A stretch of 64,000 nt of DNA from Buchnera aphidicola (Cinara splendens) (GTDB lineage Bacteria; Pseudomonadota; Gammaproteobacteria; Enterobacterales; Enterobacteriaceae). Within the stretch, counting starts at the first letter, position 1. Every line of letters begins with the position of its first letter. Position numbers and translations under genes: made by a program. Below, piece by piece: positions 51,405-60,235 of this stretch. The DNA is taken from the NCBI RefSeq assembly GCF_900698975.1, contig NZ_LR217722.1:124001-188000 (forward strand), given 5' to 3'. The notes below the pieces were generated by a model, which was not told where the DNA came from, did not search any database, and saw only the letters and a list, made by a program, of their open reading frames with translations.

Positions 51405-51524
51405 TGATTACAAGTCCTTTTTAAAACTATTTTGATCATAAAAAATATACAGTTATATGTATGATTATTGTTGTATAGTACATTTTATGTTTAGTAATTA
51501 TAGTGTATAACGAAACATACAATG

Positions 51525-51548
51525 ATATCCGCCTTTTTAGGCGGATAT
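51525..51548 (-). terminator. Terminator after dapD
   Basis: Perfect 9-bp inverted repeat, ATATCCGCC with GGCGGATAT, and a six-base loop. It is the most GC-rich hairpin in the window. It lies 38 bases beyond the dapD stop and upstream of ilvI, which is in the same direction. The U-tract on the minus strand is weak. Confidence 0.7.
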
Positions 51549-51586
51549 TTATTAACAATAAAAGATTATTATTTAATAATATTCAA

Positions 51587-52417
51587 TTAATTTTTAGTGT
51601 TACGTAACAAGGTATTTAATTCTGTTTTTTTCAAGGTATTTTTATCAACTTTTTTAACGATTACCGCACAGTATAAATTTACATTATAGTGATTTTTAGA
51701 AGGTAAAGTACCTGATACTACTACTGATCCTGATGGAACTCTTCCGTAGAATATTTTTCCTGTTTCTCGTTCGTATATTTTTGTACTTTGACTAATATAT
51801 ACGCCCATAGAAATTACTGAATTTTTTTCTATAATAACTCCCTCAACAATTTCAGATCGTGCTCCAATAAAACAATTATCTTCTATAATAGTAGGATTGT
51901 TTTGTAAGGGCTCTAATACACCACCGATACCTACTCCTCCAGATATATGTACATTATTACCAATTTGTGCACATGAACCTATAGTAGACCAAGTGTCAAT
52001 CATAGTATTTTTACCAATGTAAGCTCCAATATTGATAAAGCTAGGCATAAGTACTACATTTTTATCAATAAAAGCACCGAATCTTACTATTGCATTCGGA
52101 ATTATTCGTATAGAATCTTGAATAAATTGTGATTCATTATAATTTCTATATTTTAATGGTATTTTATCATAAAAAACATTGTTTGATGTTTTTATAATTT
52201 TGTTACTTTTAGAATAAAGGTACAATAATACACATTTTTTTATCCATTGATGTGTAATCCATTTTCCATGAATTTTTTCTGCTATTCTAATTATTCCAGA
52301 GTTTAACTGTGATATAGTTTGACGGATATACTTTTTTTCATTAGTGGTGATTTTGTAGTCATGTTCTTTTTTTTTTTTTTGAAAGATTTCTTCAATATAA
52401 TGCTGTATTTTTGTCAT
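51587..52417 (-). CDS. dapD: Tetrahydrodipicolinate N-succinyltransferase
   Basis: Transfers succinyl from succinyl-CoA to tetrahydrodipicolinate in the lysine/DAP pathway. From the ATG at 52417 it has 276 residues (E. coli 274). The left-handed beta-helix is clear: [46 protein letters not shown], and [28 protein letters not shown]. The end CAVIVKKVD is kept. The frame extends ten codons upstream to 52447, unlike the family. A 14-base homopolymer at 52367-52380 encodes lysines near the N-terminus. With murE decayed, the DAP pathway here probably serves lysine, not the cell wall. Confidence 0.97.
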   Translation of the reverse strand: MTKIQHYIEEIFQKKKKEHDYKITTNEKKYIRQTISQLNSGIIRIAEKIHGKWITHQWIKKCVLLYLYSKSNKIIKTSNNVFYDKIPLKYRNYNESQFIQDSIRIIPNAIVRFGAFIDKNVVLMPSFINIGAYIGKNTMIDTWSTIGSCAQIGNNVHISGGVGIGGVLEPLQNNPTIIEDNCFIGARSEIVEGVIIEKNSVISMGVYISQSTKIYERETGKIFYGRVPSGSVVVSGTLPSKNHYNVNLYCAVIVKKVDKNTLKKTELNTLLRNTKN

Positions 52418-52558
52418 CTGAATTATTGACCTGTTAGATTCATACAATTATTTTGTACTATTTTTGTATATTAAATTTTAATATTATTTAAAATAATTGG
52501 GTAATTTAATTTATTTAAAGATACAAATATTATTTTTTTTAAGTGTTAAGTATATATA

Positions 52559-53350
52559 TTATGTATTTATAAAAATTTTGGGAATTTTTTCATTTTTTTG
52601 GTGTGTGATTACCTCACATCCAGTTTTAGTTACTAAAATTGTGTGTTCATATTGTGCAGATAAACCACCATCATTAGTTTTTATGGTCCAACCATCTTCC
52701 ATGCATTTTACATATGGTAATTTTTCATTTACCATAGGTTCTATAGTAAATATCATTCCGGTTTGCATAATTATATAATCGTTATGATTGTAAAAATGTA
52801 AAATATGTGGAAATTCATGAAAATTTTTTCCTATTCCATGTCCACAATATTCTCTAACTACTGAAAAATTTTTTTTTTCTACATATTTTTGGATAATTTT
52901 TCCGATAGTATTTATTCTTACTCCATTTTTTATGCATTTTAAAGATAAATAAAGACTTTTTTTAGTAATTTGACATAAATATTTATTTTTTTTTCTAACA
53001 GATCCTACGAAAAACATTTTTGATGCATCAGTGTAGTAATCATTTTTAATGACTGATACGTCTATATTAACAATATCACCATTTTTTAATAATAATTTTT
53101 TATCTGAAATTCCATGACAAACAACATCGTTAATAGATATGCATATAGATTTAGGAAAATTTTTGTATCCTAAACAAGCAGGTATAGCATGTTTAACTTT
53201 TGTTATATAATAATGACAAATTTTATTAATATCTTCTGTAGAAGCATCTGGTACTATATACGGCTTAATTATTTCTAGTACATTCGCTGTAATTTTTCCA
53301 GATATTCGCATTTGTTGAATATCGTATTTGTTTTTTAAAGTATTTTTCAT
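52559..53350 (-). CDS. map: Methionine aminopeptidase
   Basis: Removes N-terminal methionine from new proteins. It has 263 residues against 264 in E. coli. The five metal ligands are visible: aspartates in NIDVSVIKNDYYTDAS near residue 97 and 108, the histidine in GHGIGKNFHEFPHI near 170, the glutamate in FTIEPM near 203 and the glutamate in SAQYEHTI near 234. MRISGKITANVLE near the N-terminus also matches. It is divergent from rpsB, the same arrangement as in E. coli, with dapD downstream. No clear ribosome site. Confidence 0.97.
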   Translation of the reverse strand: MKNTLKNKYDIQQMRISGKITANVLEIIKPYIVPDASTEDINKICHYYITKVKHAIPACLGYKNFPKSICISINDVVCHGISDKKLLLKNGDIVNIDVSVIKNDYYTDASKMFFVGSVRKKNKYLCQITKKSLYLSLKCIKNGVRINTIGKIIQKYVEKKNFSVVREYCGHGIGKNFHEFPHILHFYNHNDYIIMQTGMIFTIEPMVNEKLPYVKCMEDGWTIKTNDGGLSAQYEHTILVTKTGCEVITHQKNEKIPKIFINT

Positions 53351-53701
53351 TTTTACGGGTTTGTTTTTTGGTTTATTTTATAAATCTTTATATAAACAAT
53401 AATAATTTATTTATATAAAAATATTATTTTAAATAAATATTATGTATTTTATTGGAAACACAAAAACGATATCAATAATTTTATTATAATATGATATAAT
53501 ATACATATTACATACATCTTTATGTATTAGAGATTTTCAAGATATGATTCTAAATTTAGTTTTAAATTTATTAAATGTATAATGATTTTTTTTAAAGTAA
53601 ATATGAAATATTTTGATAAAGATTACTTTATTTTGATATTAACTTATATATTATTATATTAGCATATTTTTTTTTATTTTAAAAATTACAGGAGAATTGT
53701 T
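53351..53701. other. Divergent promoter region map / rpsB
   Basis: A 351-base A/T-rich spacer with no gene. It holds the promoters of map and of the rpsB-tsf operon; one plausible rpsB promoter is listed separately. Confidence 0.6.
53633..53660 (+). promoter_or_regulatory. Candidate sigma-70 promoter for rpsB-tsf
   Basis: TTGATA at 53633-53638 and TATATT at 53655-53660 with a 16-base spacer, ending about 40 bases before the rpsB start and followed by an AGGAG ribosome site. In this base composition such pairs arise by chance, so the call rests mostly on position. Confidence 0.35.
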
Positions 53702-54427
53702 ATGGATGTTCCTTTAATGAAGAATATGATTAAAGCCGGAGTTCATTTTGGACATCAAACACGATATTGGAATCCAAAAATGAAACCTTTTATTTTTGGT
53801 ACTAAAAATAAAGTACATATCATTAACTTAGAGAAAACATTACCGTTATTGCAATCAGCTACCGCAGCTCTTCAAAAAATTATTCAACGTAATGGTAAAA
53901 TATTATTTGTAGGAACAAAAAAAGCAGCCAGTGTAGCAATTAAATTAATTGCATTATCATGTCATCAATTTTATGTAAATCATCGTTGGTTAGGAGGCAT
54001 GCTAACAAATTGGAAAACAGTTAGACAATCTATAAATAAGTTAAAAGATTTAGAAAAGCAATCAATTGATGGTACATTTGACAAATTAACAAAAAAAGAA
54101 GTTTTATTAAGAAAACGTTCTTTAGAAAAGTTAGAAAAAAGTTTAGGTGGTATTAAAAATATGGGAGGTTTACCAGATGCAATTTTTGTTATTGATACTA
54201 TGCATGAACATATAGCTATTCAGGAAGCTAATAATCTAGGAATATTAGTATTTGCTGTAGTAGATACTAATTCTAGTCCGGAGGGTATTAATTATATTAT
54301 ACCAGGTAATGATGATGCAATTAGAGCTATTAATTTATATTTAAGTATATTGTCTAAAGCATTGTCGAAATGTTATAAAACAAAACAAGAATCTTTTCTT
54401 TTAAAAAAAAGATTAAAAGAATTATAA
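53702..54427 (+). CDS. rpsB: 30S ribosomal protein S2
   Basis: Small-subunit protein needed for S1 binding and initiation. It has 241 residues, as in E. coli. Signature regions are [21 protein letters not shown] near residue 11, [23 protein letters not shown] near 100, [11 protein letters not shown] and [15 protein letters not shown] near 200. AGGAG precedes the ATG. It begins the conserved run rpsB-tsf-pyrH-frr. A short palindrome (54447-54460) in the spacer touches the tsf ribosome site. Strong conservation fits its essential role. Confidence 0.98.
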   Translation: MDVPLMKNMIKAGVHFGHQTRYWNPKMKPFIFGTKNKVHIINLEKTLPLLQSATAALQKIIQRNGKILFVGTKKAASVAIKLIALSCHQFYVNHRWLGGMLTNWKTVRQSINKLKDLEKQSIDGTFDKLTKKEVLLRKRSLEKLEKSLGGIKNMGGLPDAIFVIDTMHEHIAIQEANNLGILVFAVVDTNSSPEGINYIIPGNDDAIRAINLYLSILSKALSKCYKTKQESFLLKKRLKEL

Positions 54428-54473
54428 TTTTAAAAAAGAATATAAATGATATTAATATCAGGTAATTAATATA

Positions 54474-55286
54474 ATGGATATTTCAATACTACAAATAAAA
54501 CAGTTGCGAGCACAAACCGGTTCTGGATTTATGGAATGTAAAAAAGCTTTACAAAAAGCTAATGGAAATATTGAGAATGCTGTTGACTATTTAAGAACAC
54601 TAGGAATATGTATTGCGGATAGAAATATTTCACATCATGCTAATTGTGGTCGTATATTTTTATATCAAGATAAAAATTTAGGAGTATTATTAGAATTAAA
54701 TTCAGAAACTGATTTTGTAGCTAATAATGATGAATTTAAAATTTTTGGGCAAAAAATAGTAGATTATATTGGTACAAAAAAATTATTTAATTTACAGGAT
54801 ATACGTGATTTTTTTAATTCACAAAATATTGCTTTAATTGCTAAAGTACGAGAAAATATTATTATTCGTAGAATCAAATATTTAATAGGTAGTGTTACAA
54901 ACTCTTATCTTCATTTAGGAAAAATTGGAGTAGTAGTAACAGGAAAAATTTTATCGGATATGAATGATTATAAATATCAATGTTTTAAACATGTCGCTAT
55001 GCATATTGCTTCTTCTCGTCCATTGTTTTTATTTGAAAAAGATATTCCTCAAGATATTTTGGATCGAGAAACTCAAGTTCAACAAAGCATTGCTAATAAA
55101 ACTGGTAAAAATTCTTATGTGCTAAAATCTATTGTGAATGGACGTTTAAAGAAGTTTATTAATAATATTACATTAGTGCATCAAAAATTTATCATGGATC
55201 CTAAAATAACAGTTGGTGATTTTTTAAATAAAAATTCTATTTCTATACAAGACTTTATATATTTTAAAGTAGGAGAATCCTTATAA
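54474..55286 (+). CDS. tsf: Elongation factor Ts
   Basis: Exchanges GDP for GTP on EF-Tu. It has 270 residues against 283 in E. coli; the end of the C-terminal module is missing, with the protein stopping at YFKVGESL. The N-terminal UBA-like module (LRAQTGSGFMECKKALQKANGNIENAVDYLR) and the TDFVANNDEF stretch, whose Asp-Phe contacts the EF-Tu magnesium site, are intact. NIIIRRIKYL and HVAMHIASSRPLF are also kept. It follows rpsB by 46 bases with an AGG site. Loss of the last helix is a mild trimming seen elsewhere in the window. Confidence 0.97.
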   Translation: MDISILQIKQLRAQTGSGFMECKKALQKANGNIENAVDYLRTLGICIADRNISHHANCGRIFLYQDKNLGVLLELNSETDFVANNDEFKIFGQKIVDYIGTKKLFNLQDIRDFFNSQNIALIAKVRENIIIRRIKYLIGSVTNSYLHLGKIGVVVTGKILSDMNDYKYQCFKHVAMHIASSRPLFLFEKDIPQDILDRETQVQQSIANKTGKNSYVLKSIVNGRLKKFINNITLVHQKFIMDPKITVGDFLNKNSISIQDFIYFKVGESL

Positions 55287-55397
55287 TTTTATCATATATA
55301 TTAATATGATTTTATTAAATATATTTTAGTGTAACAAAAGAATTGTATTCATTAATTTTTATTAATAAATATATTAAATGGGTTTTAATCTAAAATT

Positions 55398-56120
55398 ATG
55401 AAAAAAAAAAACAAGTATAGTCGAATTTTATTAAAAATTAGTGGAGAATTTTTAAAAAGTGATTCTACATATAACATAAATATTAATTTTATTCATTGTT
55501 TAACACAACAAATACAGTTATTAGTACAATCTGATGTTCAAGTTGCTTTGGTAGTAGGTGGAGGAAATTTATTCAGGGGATCTGAATTAACAAAAATAGG
55601 TATACGACGAACTATATCAGATCAAATTGGTATGTTATCTACAGTCATGAATAGTTTATTAATTTACGAATTTTTTAAAAAAAGTAATATTAAAGTAAGA
55701 CTTTTTTCACCTACATCTCTAGAAGGTTTGTGTGAGCGGTATAGATTAGATAAGGTGAATAATGCTCTTGAAAACGGGTATGTTGCTATATTTTGTTTTG
55801 GACTTGGTATACCCTTTTTTACTACTGATTCAGCAGCATGTGTTTATGGGATTGATATAAAAGCAGATATTTTTCTAAAAGGAACAAAAGTTAATGGAAT
55901 TTATTCATCTGATCCATTAATACACCCAAAGGCAAAGTTATATAAAAAATTAAAATATAAAGAAGTATTAAAAAAACAATTAAAAGTTATGGATCATGCA
56001 TCATTAGTTTTAGCTTATGAACATAAATTACCTATTTTAGTTTTCAATATGTATAATCCAAAAATTTTACATGATATTTTTATGAGTACGAATCATATTG
56101 GAACTTTAATTTCTGAATAA
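55398..56120 (+). CDS. pyrH: Uridylate kinase
   Basis: Phosphorylates UMP to UDP; amino-acid-kinase fold, hexameric. It has 240 residues against 241 in E. coli. Blocks are RILLKISGEFL near residue 9, VVGGGNLFRGSEL near 54, DQIGMLSTVMNSL near 77, TTDSAACVYGIDIKADIFLKGTKVNGIYSSDP near 140-170, and MDHASLVLA near 197. It keeps its E. coli place between tsf and frr. No clear ribosome site. Nothing unusual beyond strong A/T-driven lysine and isoleucine enrichment. Confidence 0.97.
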   Translation: MKKKNKYSRILLKISGEFLKSDSTYNININFIHCLTQQIQLLVQSDVQVALVVGGGNLFRGSELTKIGIRRTISDQIGMLSTVMNSLLIYEFFKKSNIKVRLFSPTSLEGLCERYRLDKVNNALENGYVAIFCFGLGIPFFTTDSAACVYGIDIKADIFLKGTKVNGIYSSDPLIHPKAKLYKKLKYKEVLKKQLKVMDHASLVLAYEHKLPILVFNMYNPKILHDIFMSTNHIGTLISE

Positions 56121-56163
56121 ATTATATTTTTGAGTTATATAATTATCAAGAGAACAATTAATT

Positions 56164-56721
56164 ATGTTAACTACATTAAAAGAACGTGTTTATATACAAA
56201 TGGACAAATGCTTTTTATTACTAAAAAAAGATTTAAGCAAAGTTCGTACAAATCGTATTTCTAGCACAATACTAGATGATATCTATATAGAATATTATGG
56301 TACTTCTACAGCTTTATCTAAATTATCTCATATAATTATAGAAAATAATAATACATTAAAAATAACTTTATTTGATGTTTCAATAAAGAATACTGTAGAA
56401 AAAGCTATTCTTAATTCTAATTTAGGATTGAATCCTGTTTCTACTACTTCTTGCATACGTGTGCCAATGCCAAATTTAACAGAATCTAGAAGAAAAAATC
56501 TAATTAAAGTTATCAAACACGATGCAGAAAATGCGCGAATATCTATCCGAAACATTAGACGAGAAGCTAATAGTCGAATAAAAATTTTATTAAAAAACAA
56601 AGAAATTAATAAAGATATAGAACAAGATATTAAACAAAATGTTCAGAAAAACACTGATTTGTTCATAAAAAAAATTAATGATATTGTTGAATCTAAAGAA
56701 AAAGAATTATTATTAATTTAA
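56164..56721 (+). CDS. frr: Ribosome recycling factor
   Basis: With EF-G splits post-termination ribosomes. It has 185 residues, the normal length. The conserved blocks are [28 protein letters not shown] near residues 22-50, [29 protein letters not shown] near 100-125, and [18 protein letters not shown] near 130. AAGAG precedes the ATG. It ends the rpsB group. In E. coli dxr, uppS, cdsA and rseP follow before bamA; here only 259 bases remain, so isoprenoid and undecaprenyl genes are missing at this place. Confidence 0.97.
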   Translation: MLTTLKERVYIQMDKCFLLLKKDLSKVRTNRISSTILDDIYIEYYGTSTALSKLSHIIIENNNTLKITLFDVSIKNTVEKAILNSNLGLNPVSTTSCIRVPMPNLTESRRKNLIKVIKHDAENARISIRNIRREANSRIKILLKNKEINKDIEQDIKQNVQKNTDLFIKKINDIVESKEKELLLI

Positions 56722-56980
56722 TTATTTAAAATGTTATTTTTTATAGAATTGCTTATATATAGTTTATATATGTAAAATATTTAAATATAATTGTGTTTTT
56801 TAAGTTTATTTATATTTGTATTTTATAAATACAATGGTGATATACAAAATATTTTTATAAATTAATGACTATATTTTTTTAAAAGATGCATGTATTATAA
56901 AAAATTTTTATTAAGTATCATAAATACATGATTTAAAATTATCGAACACAATAAAGTTTATATAGGAATATGATGCAAAT

Positions 56981-59410
56981 ATGTTATATAAAAAGTTTTT
57001 TTTTATATGTTGTATGGTATTTTCTTTTTCTGTTTCGGCTACTAAAATTCAGCATATAAAGCGTGTTTCTATATGCGGTATTAAAAATATATCGAAAAAT
57101 AGTATATTACGAACATTACAATCTAATTTTTTAAAAAAAAGATCTGTAATGGATGTTTCTAATTTAATTTTATGTTTAAGAAATACTAATCGTTTTATTA
57201 AAATAAATACTACTACAGTTAATGATACTTTAATTTTATCGGTTCAAGAGTTTCCTACAATTAACAAAATTAGTTATGTTGGTGTTAATCATATCAAAAA
57301 TAAAAATATAAATGTTATGTTAAAAAAATTTAATCTTATAGAAAAAGGATTTTTTTGTAGGGTTAATTGTAATAGTTTTTTTTCTATTTTGAAAAAAAAA
57401 TATGAAAATAAGGGATATTTAAATGCTAAATTTAGATTGATTATAATTCGCAGAACTAATAATACAGTAAATCTAAAAATTATAGTTGATGAAGGAATTC
57501 CATCGGTTATATCTAGAATTGATATGAACGATGAAAAAAATTTTTTTAAAAAAAAAATATTTACAGACCTATCTATTTCTAAAACTAATCTTTTATGGAA
57601 TTTTTTTTCTATTCATCAATATAACAGTATTAAGTTTAAAAATTTATTACGTGAATTACATTCTTTTTACATACGTAATGGATACTTAGATTTTAAAATA
57701 AAATCAGTACAGAAGTACTGTTCTACAGATAAAAAAAATATTGTAATTAAAATTAATATTTATACAGGATTACAATATTATATTAAACATGTTTGTTTAC
57801 ATGAATGTGATAAATTATATAATTATTCTATTATAAATCAAGTTCAAAAAAAATTATCACATTCTCTTTATTGTGAATCTACTCTTTACCAGGCAAAAAT
57901 GTATTTTAAACATATTTACTTGCCATTAGGTATATCAAATACTCGTTTTTTTTTTCATTCTGAAATTAATAAAAATAATCATTCGGTATGTCTGTATGTT
58001 GGCGTGGATGTCTTAAAACCGTGCATTATTAATAATGTATATTTTTCTAGAAATTCTAATATAAGTAGTAAGTTCATAAACTGTTATACAAATCATAGTA
58101 AACACGATTTTTTTAACGAAAATTATATTATAAAATCTTGTAAAAATTTATTTAAAACCGGATTGTTTAACAGAATTCAAGTATATGTTAAACAACATGC
58201 AAATAATAGTAATAAAATTGATATTTTTTATAGTTTTAAGGTATCTACAAATACTAGAACGTTTAATGTATCAACTAACTATGGAAAAGATAGAGGTTTA
58301 TTATTACAATTACTATTGTTAGATAAAAATTTAATTGGTACTGGAAGTGAATTGTATGTTAGAATTTTGAAAAATTTTGCTGATACTGATGTTAAAATTC
58401 ATGTATTAAAGCCAGTAGGCTTTTTAAAGAATTTTTTTTTAAAATCTGATATGTTTTATAATTTTGTCCATAAACGTTATTTTTTTGCGCATAAATATAT
58501 TGATAAATTATTTGGTTTTAGTTCTTCATTATATACTTCAAATTTAAAGCATAAAAAATTTTCTGTATCATTTGAATATGAAAAGATAAAAATTATGTGC
58601 AAAACTCCATATATTACACTATATCAGTATTTTTCATCATTGTCGGAAAAATTGCGTTTAAAACCTAACATTAGCGATTTTTTTGTTAATGATTTTTTTA
58701 TTAAATACATTTTTGATTTTAATAATATTAAAGAAAAAGATTTTTTAAAAAAAGGATGTCATGTAAAACTTATAGGAAAATTTACACTACCTTTTTCCGA
58801 TAATTTTTATCATAAATTATTTTTCAATGTTAATCAGTATGTTTCTTTGAAGAATATATATAATTCGATATTGCATAATTTTTTAGAATTTGGAACTGGT
58901 TTTACGTCGGGTAAATATGTTTTTCCTTTTTATGAAAATTATAAATTTTATAATAAAAAAACAAAAAGTGGATTTCAAGATAATTCAATTGGTCCAACTG
59001 CTGTATATTATGAACATAAAAATGATTTAGTTGATGGTCAAGAACATCAAAGTTCATTAAATTTATTTCCTTCTACAAAACATATAGGTGGTAATATATT
59101 AGTTCATGCTAATACAGAACTGTTATTCCCTAATATTCATATAGTAAAAAAAATATTCAATATGTTTCAAGCAGGTCTATTTTTAGATGCTGTTAATATT
59201 TGGGATACATCTAAAAACAATACTATTCCTTTATATTTAATAAGTAATGAAAATAATATTAAAAATTCTGATTCTGCACATATATCTATAGGTGCTTTTA
59301 TACGTTGGATGTCTTTTTTCGGCCCTATTACATTTTACGCTTCAGCTCCTTTACATCCATATAATGCTCCCAATAATTGTTTAGATGAGTATGGTATGAA
59401 TTTTTCTTAA
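56981..59410 (+). CDS. bamA: Outer membrane protein assembly factor BamA, divergent
   Basis: Omp85 protein that inserts beta-barrels into the outer membrane. It has 809 residues against 810 in E. coli, so all parts seem present, but drift is great. Visible are a signal peptide (about residues 1-20, ending SVSA), five POTRA-like repeats to about 420, and a C-terminal barrel with GKDRGLLLQL, NLIGTGSELYV, GFQDNSIGPTAVYYE and WMSFFGPITFY. The conserved loop-6 VRGF/Y reads KSGF, losing the arginine, and the protein ends in MNFS, not in an aromatic beta-signal. AGGA lies 12 bases before the ATG. No lipoprotein partners are in the window. Confidence 0.95.
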   Translation: MLYKKFFFICCMVFSFSVSATKIQHIKRVSICGIKNISKNSILRTLQSNFLKKRSVMDVSNLILCLRNTNRFIKINTTTVNDTLILSVQEFPTINKISYVGVNHIKNKNINVMLKKFNLIEKGFFCRVNCNSFFSILKKKYENKGYLNAKFRLIIIRRTNNTVNLKIIVDEGIPSVISRIDMNDEKNFFKKKIFTDLSISKTNLLWNFFSIHQYNSIKFKNLLRELHSFYIRNGYLDFKIKSVQKYCSTDKKNIVIKINIYTGLQYYIKHVCLHECDKLYNYSIINQVQKKLSHSLYCESTLYQAKMYFKHIYLPLGISNTRFFFHSEINKNNHSVCLYVGVDVLKPCIINNVYFSRNSNISSKFINCYTNHSKHDFFNENYIIKSCKNLFKTGLFNRIQVYVKQHANNSNKIDIFYSFKVSTNTRTFNVSTNYGKDRGLLLQLLLLDKNLIGTGSELYVRILKNFADTDVKIHVLKPVGFLKNFFLKSDMFYNFVHKRYFFAHKYIDKLFGFSSSLYTSNLKHKKFSVSFEYEKIKIMCKTPYITLYQYFSSLSEKLRLKPNISDFFVNDFFIKYIFDFNNIKEKDFLKKGCHVKLIGKFTLPFSDNFYHKLFFNVNQYVSLKNIYNSILHNFLEFGTGFTSGKYVFPFYENYKFYNKKTKSGFQDNSIGPTAVYYEHKNDLVDGQEHQSSLNLFPSTKHIGGNILVHANTELLFPNIHIVKKIFNMFQAGLFLDAVNIWDTSKNNTIPLYLISNENNIKNSDSAHISIGAFIRWMSFFGPITFYASAPLHPYNAPNNCLDEYGMNFS

Positions 59411-59417
59411 TATTTGT

Positions 59418-59461
59418 ATAACACTTATATTAATATTTATCTTAAATATAATAAGTGTTAT
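59418..59461 (+). terminator. Terminator after bamA
   Basis: An 11-bp inverted repeat, ATAACACTTAT with ATAAGTGTTAT, with a 22-base loop, followed by TTATTATATA. It starts eight bases after the bamA stop and ends 25 bases before fabZ. It would separate fabZ from bamA unless it acts as an RNA stabiliser. Confidence 0.5.
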
Positions 59462-59486
59462 TTATTATATAAATAAGAGATGAGTC

Positions 59487-59945
59487 ATGACAGATATAAA
59501 AAGTATTAAACATGTATTTAATTTAAATGATATTTTACGAATTTTACCTCATCGTTTTCCTTTTTTATTGATAGATCGAATATTAGAGTTTAAAAAAAAA
59601 TTATATATTTGTGCATTGAAGAATATTACTGCAAATGATTTTTTTTTTTTTGGTCACTTTCCTAAAAAATATATTTTTCCTGGTGTATTAATAGTAGAAT
59701 CAATTGCTCAATCCAGTGGATTTTTGCTTACATACTCTAAAAAAAATACTACTGTTAATAGTAAAATATGTGGTTTAACTGGAATATATGATACAAGTTT
59801 TATTAATCCAGTATATCCTGGTGACCAAATGATAATAAAATCTTGTTTTAAAAAAAAATTAAGTGGTATTTACATATTCAGCGGTATTGTTATGGTCAAA
59901 AAAAATATTGTATGTAAATCTACTATATCTTTAGCTTTTTTATAA
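59487..59945 (+). CDS. fabZ: 3-hydroxyacyl-[acyl-carrier-protein] dehydratase FabZ
   Basis: Hot-dog-fold enzyme that dehydrates beta-hydroxyacyl-ACP in fatty acid elongation. It has 152 residues against 151 in E. coli. ILPHRFPFLLIDRIL near residue 18, the catalytic histidine in FGHFPKKYIFPGV near 53 and the catalytic glutamate in VESIAQSSGF near 67 are all present, as is NPVYPGDQMI near 110. A 13-base T run (59639-59651) falls inside the gene. The E. coli neighbours skp, lpxD, lpxA, lpxB and rnhB are missing on both sides, leaving fabZ between bamA and dnaE. Confidence 0.97.
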   Translation: MTDIKSIKHVFNLNDILRILPHRFPFLLIDRILEFKKKLYICALKNITANDFFFFGHFPKKYIFPGVLIVESIAQSSGFLLTYSKKNTTVNSKICGLTGIYDTSFINPVYPGDQMIIKSCFKKKLSGIYIFSGIVMVKKNIVCKSTISLAFL

Positions 59946-60235
59946 ACTGCTATATATATAAAATTATATATTAAATTAAAATTTTATATATATAGTTATT
60001 AAAAGTATAAAAAAACTAATTGTTTATCAAAAATACTACTTATTGCTAGTAAATATGTTGCTGAGTTTATATAAAATGTAATTATTTTTAATATTAGATT
60101 TGTATGATCTATCAGTTTTATATACAGAAAAATATTTTATATATATTTAATATATTTAAAATAATTACAGAAATACAATATTTATGTTATCGGAGTATAT
60201 TTTAATTAACTAATATAAATAACTTTAGGTTATAT

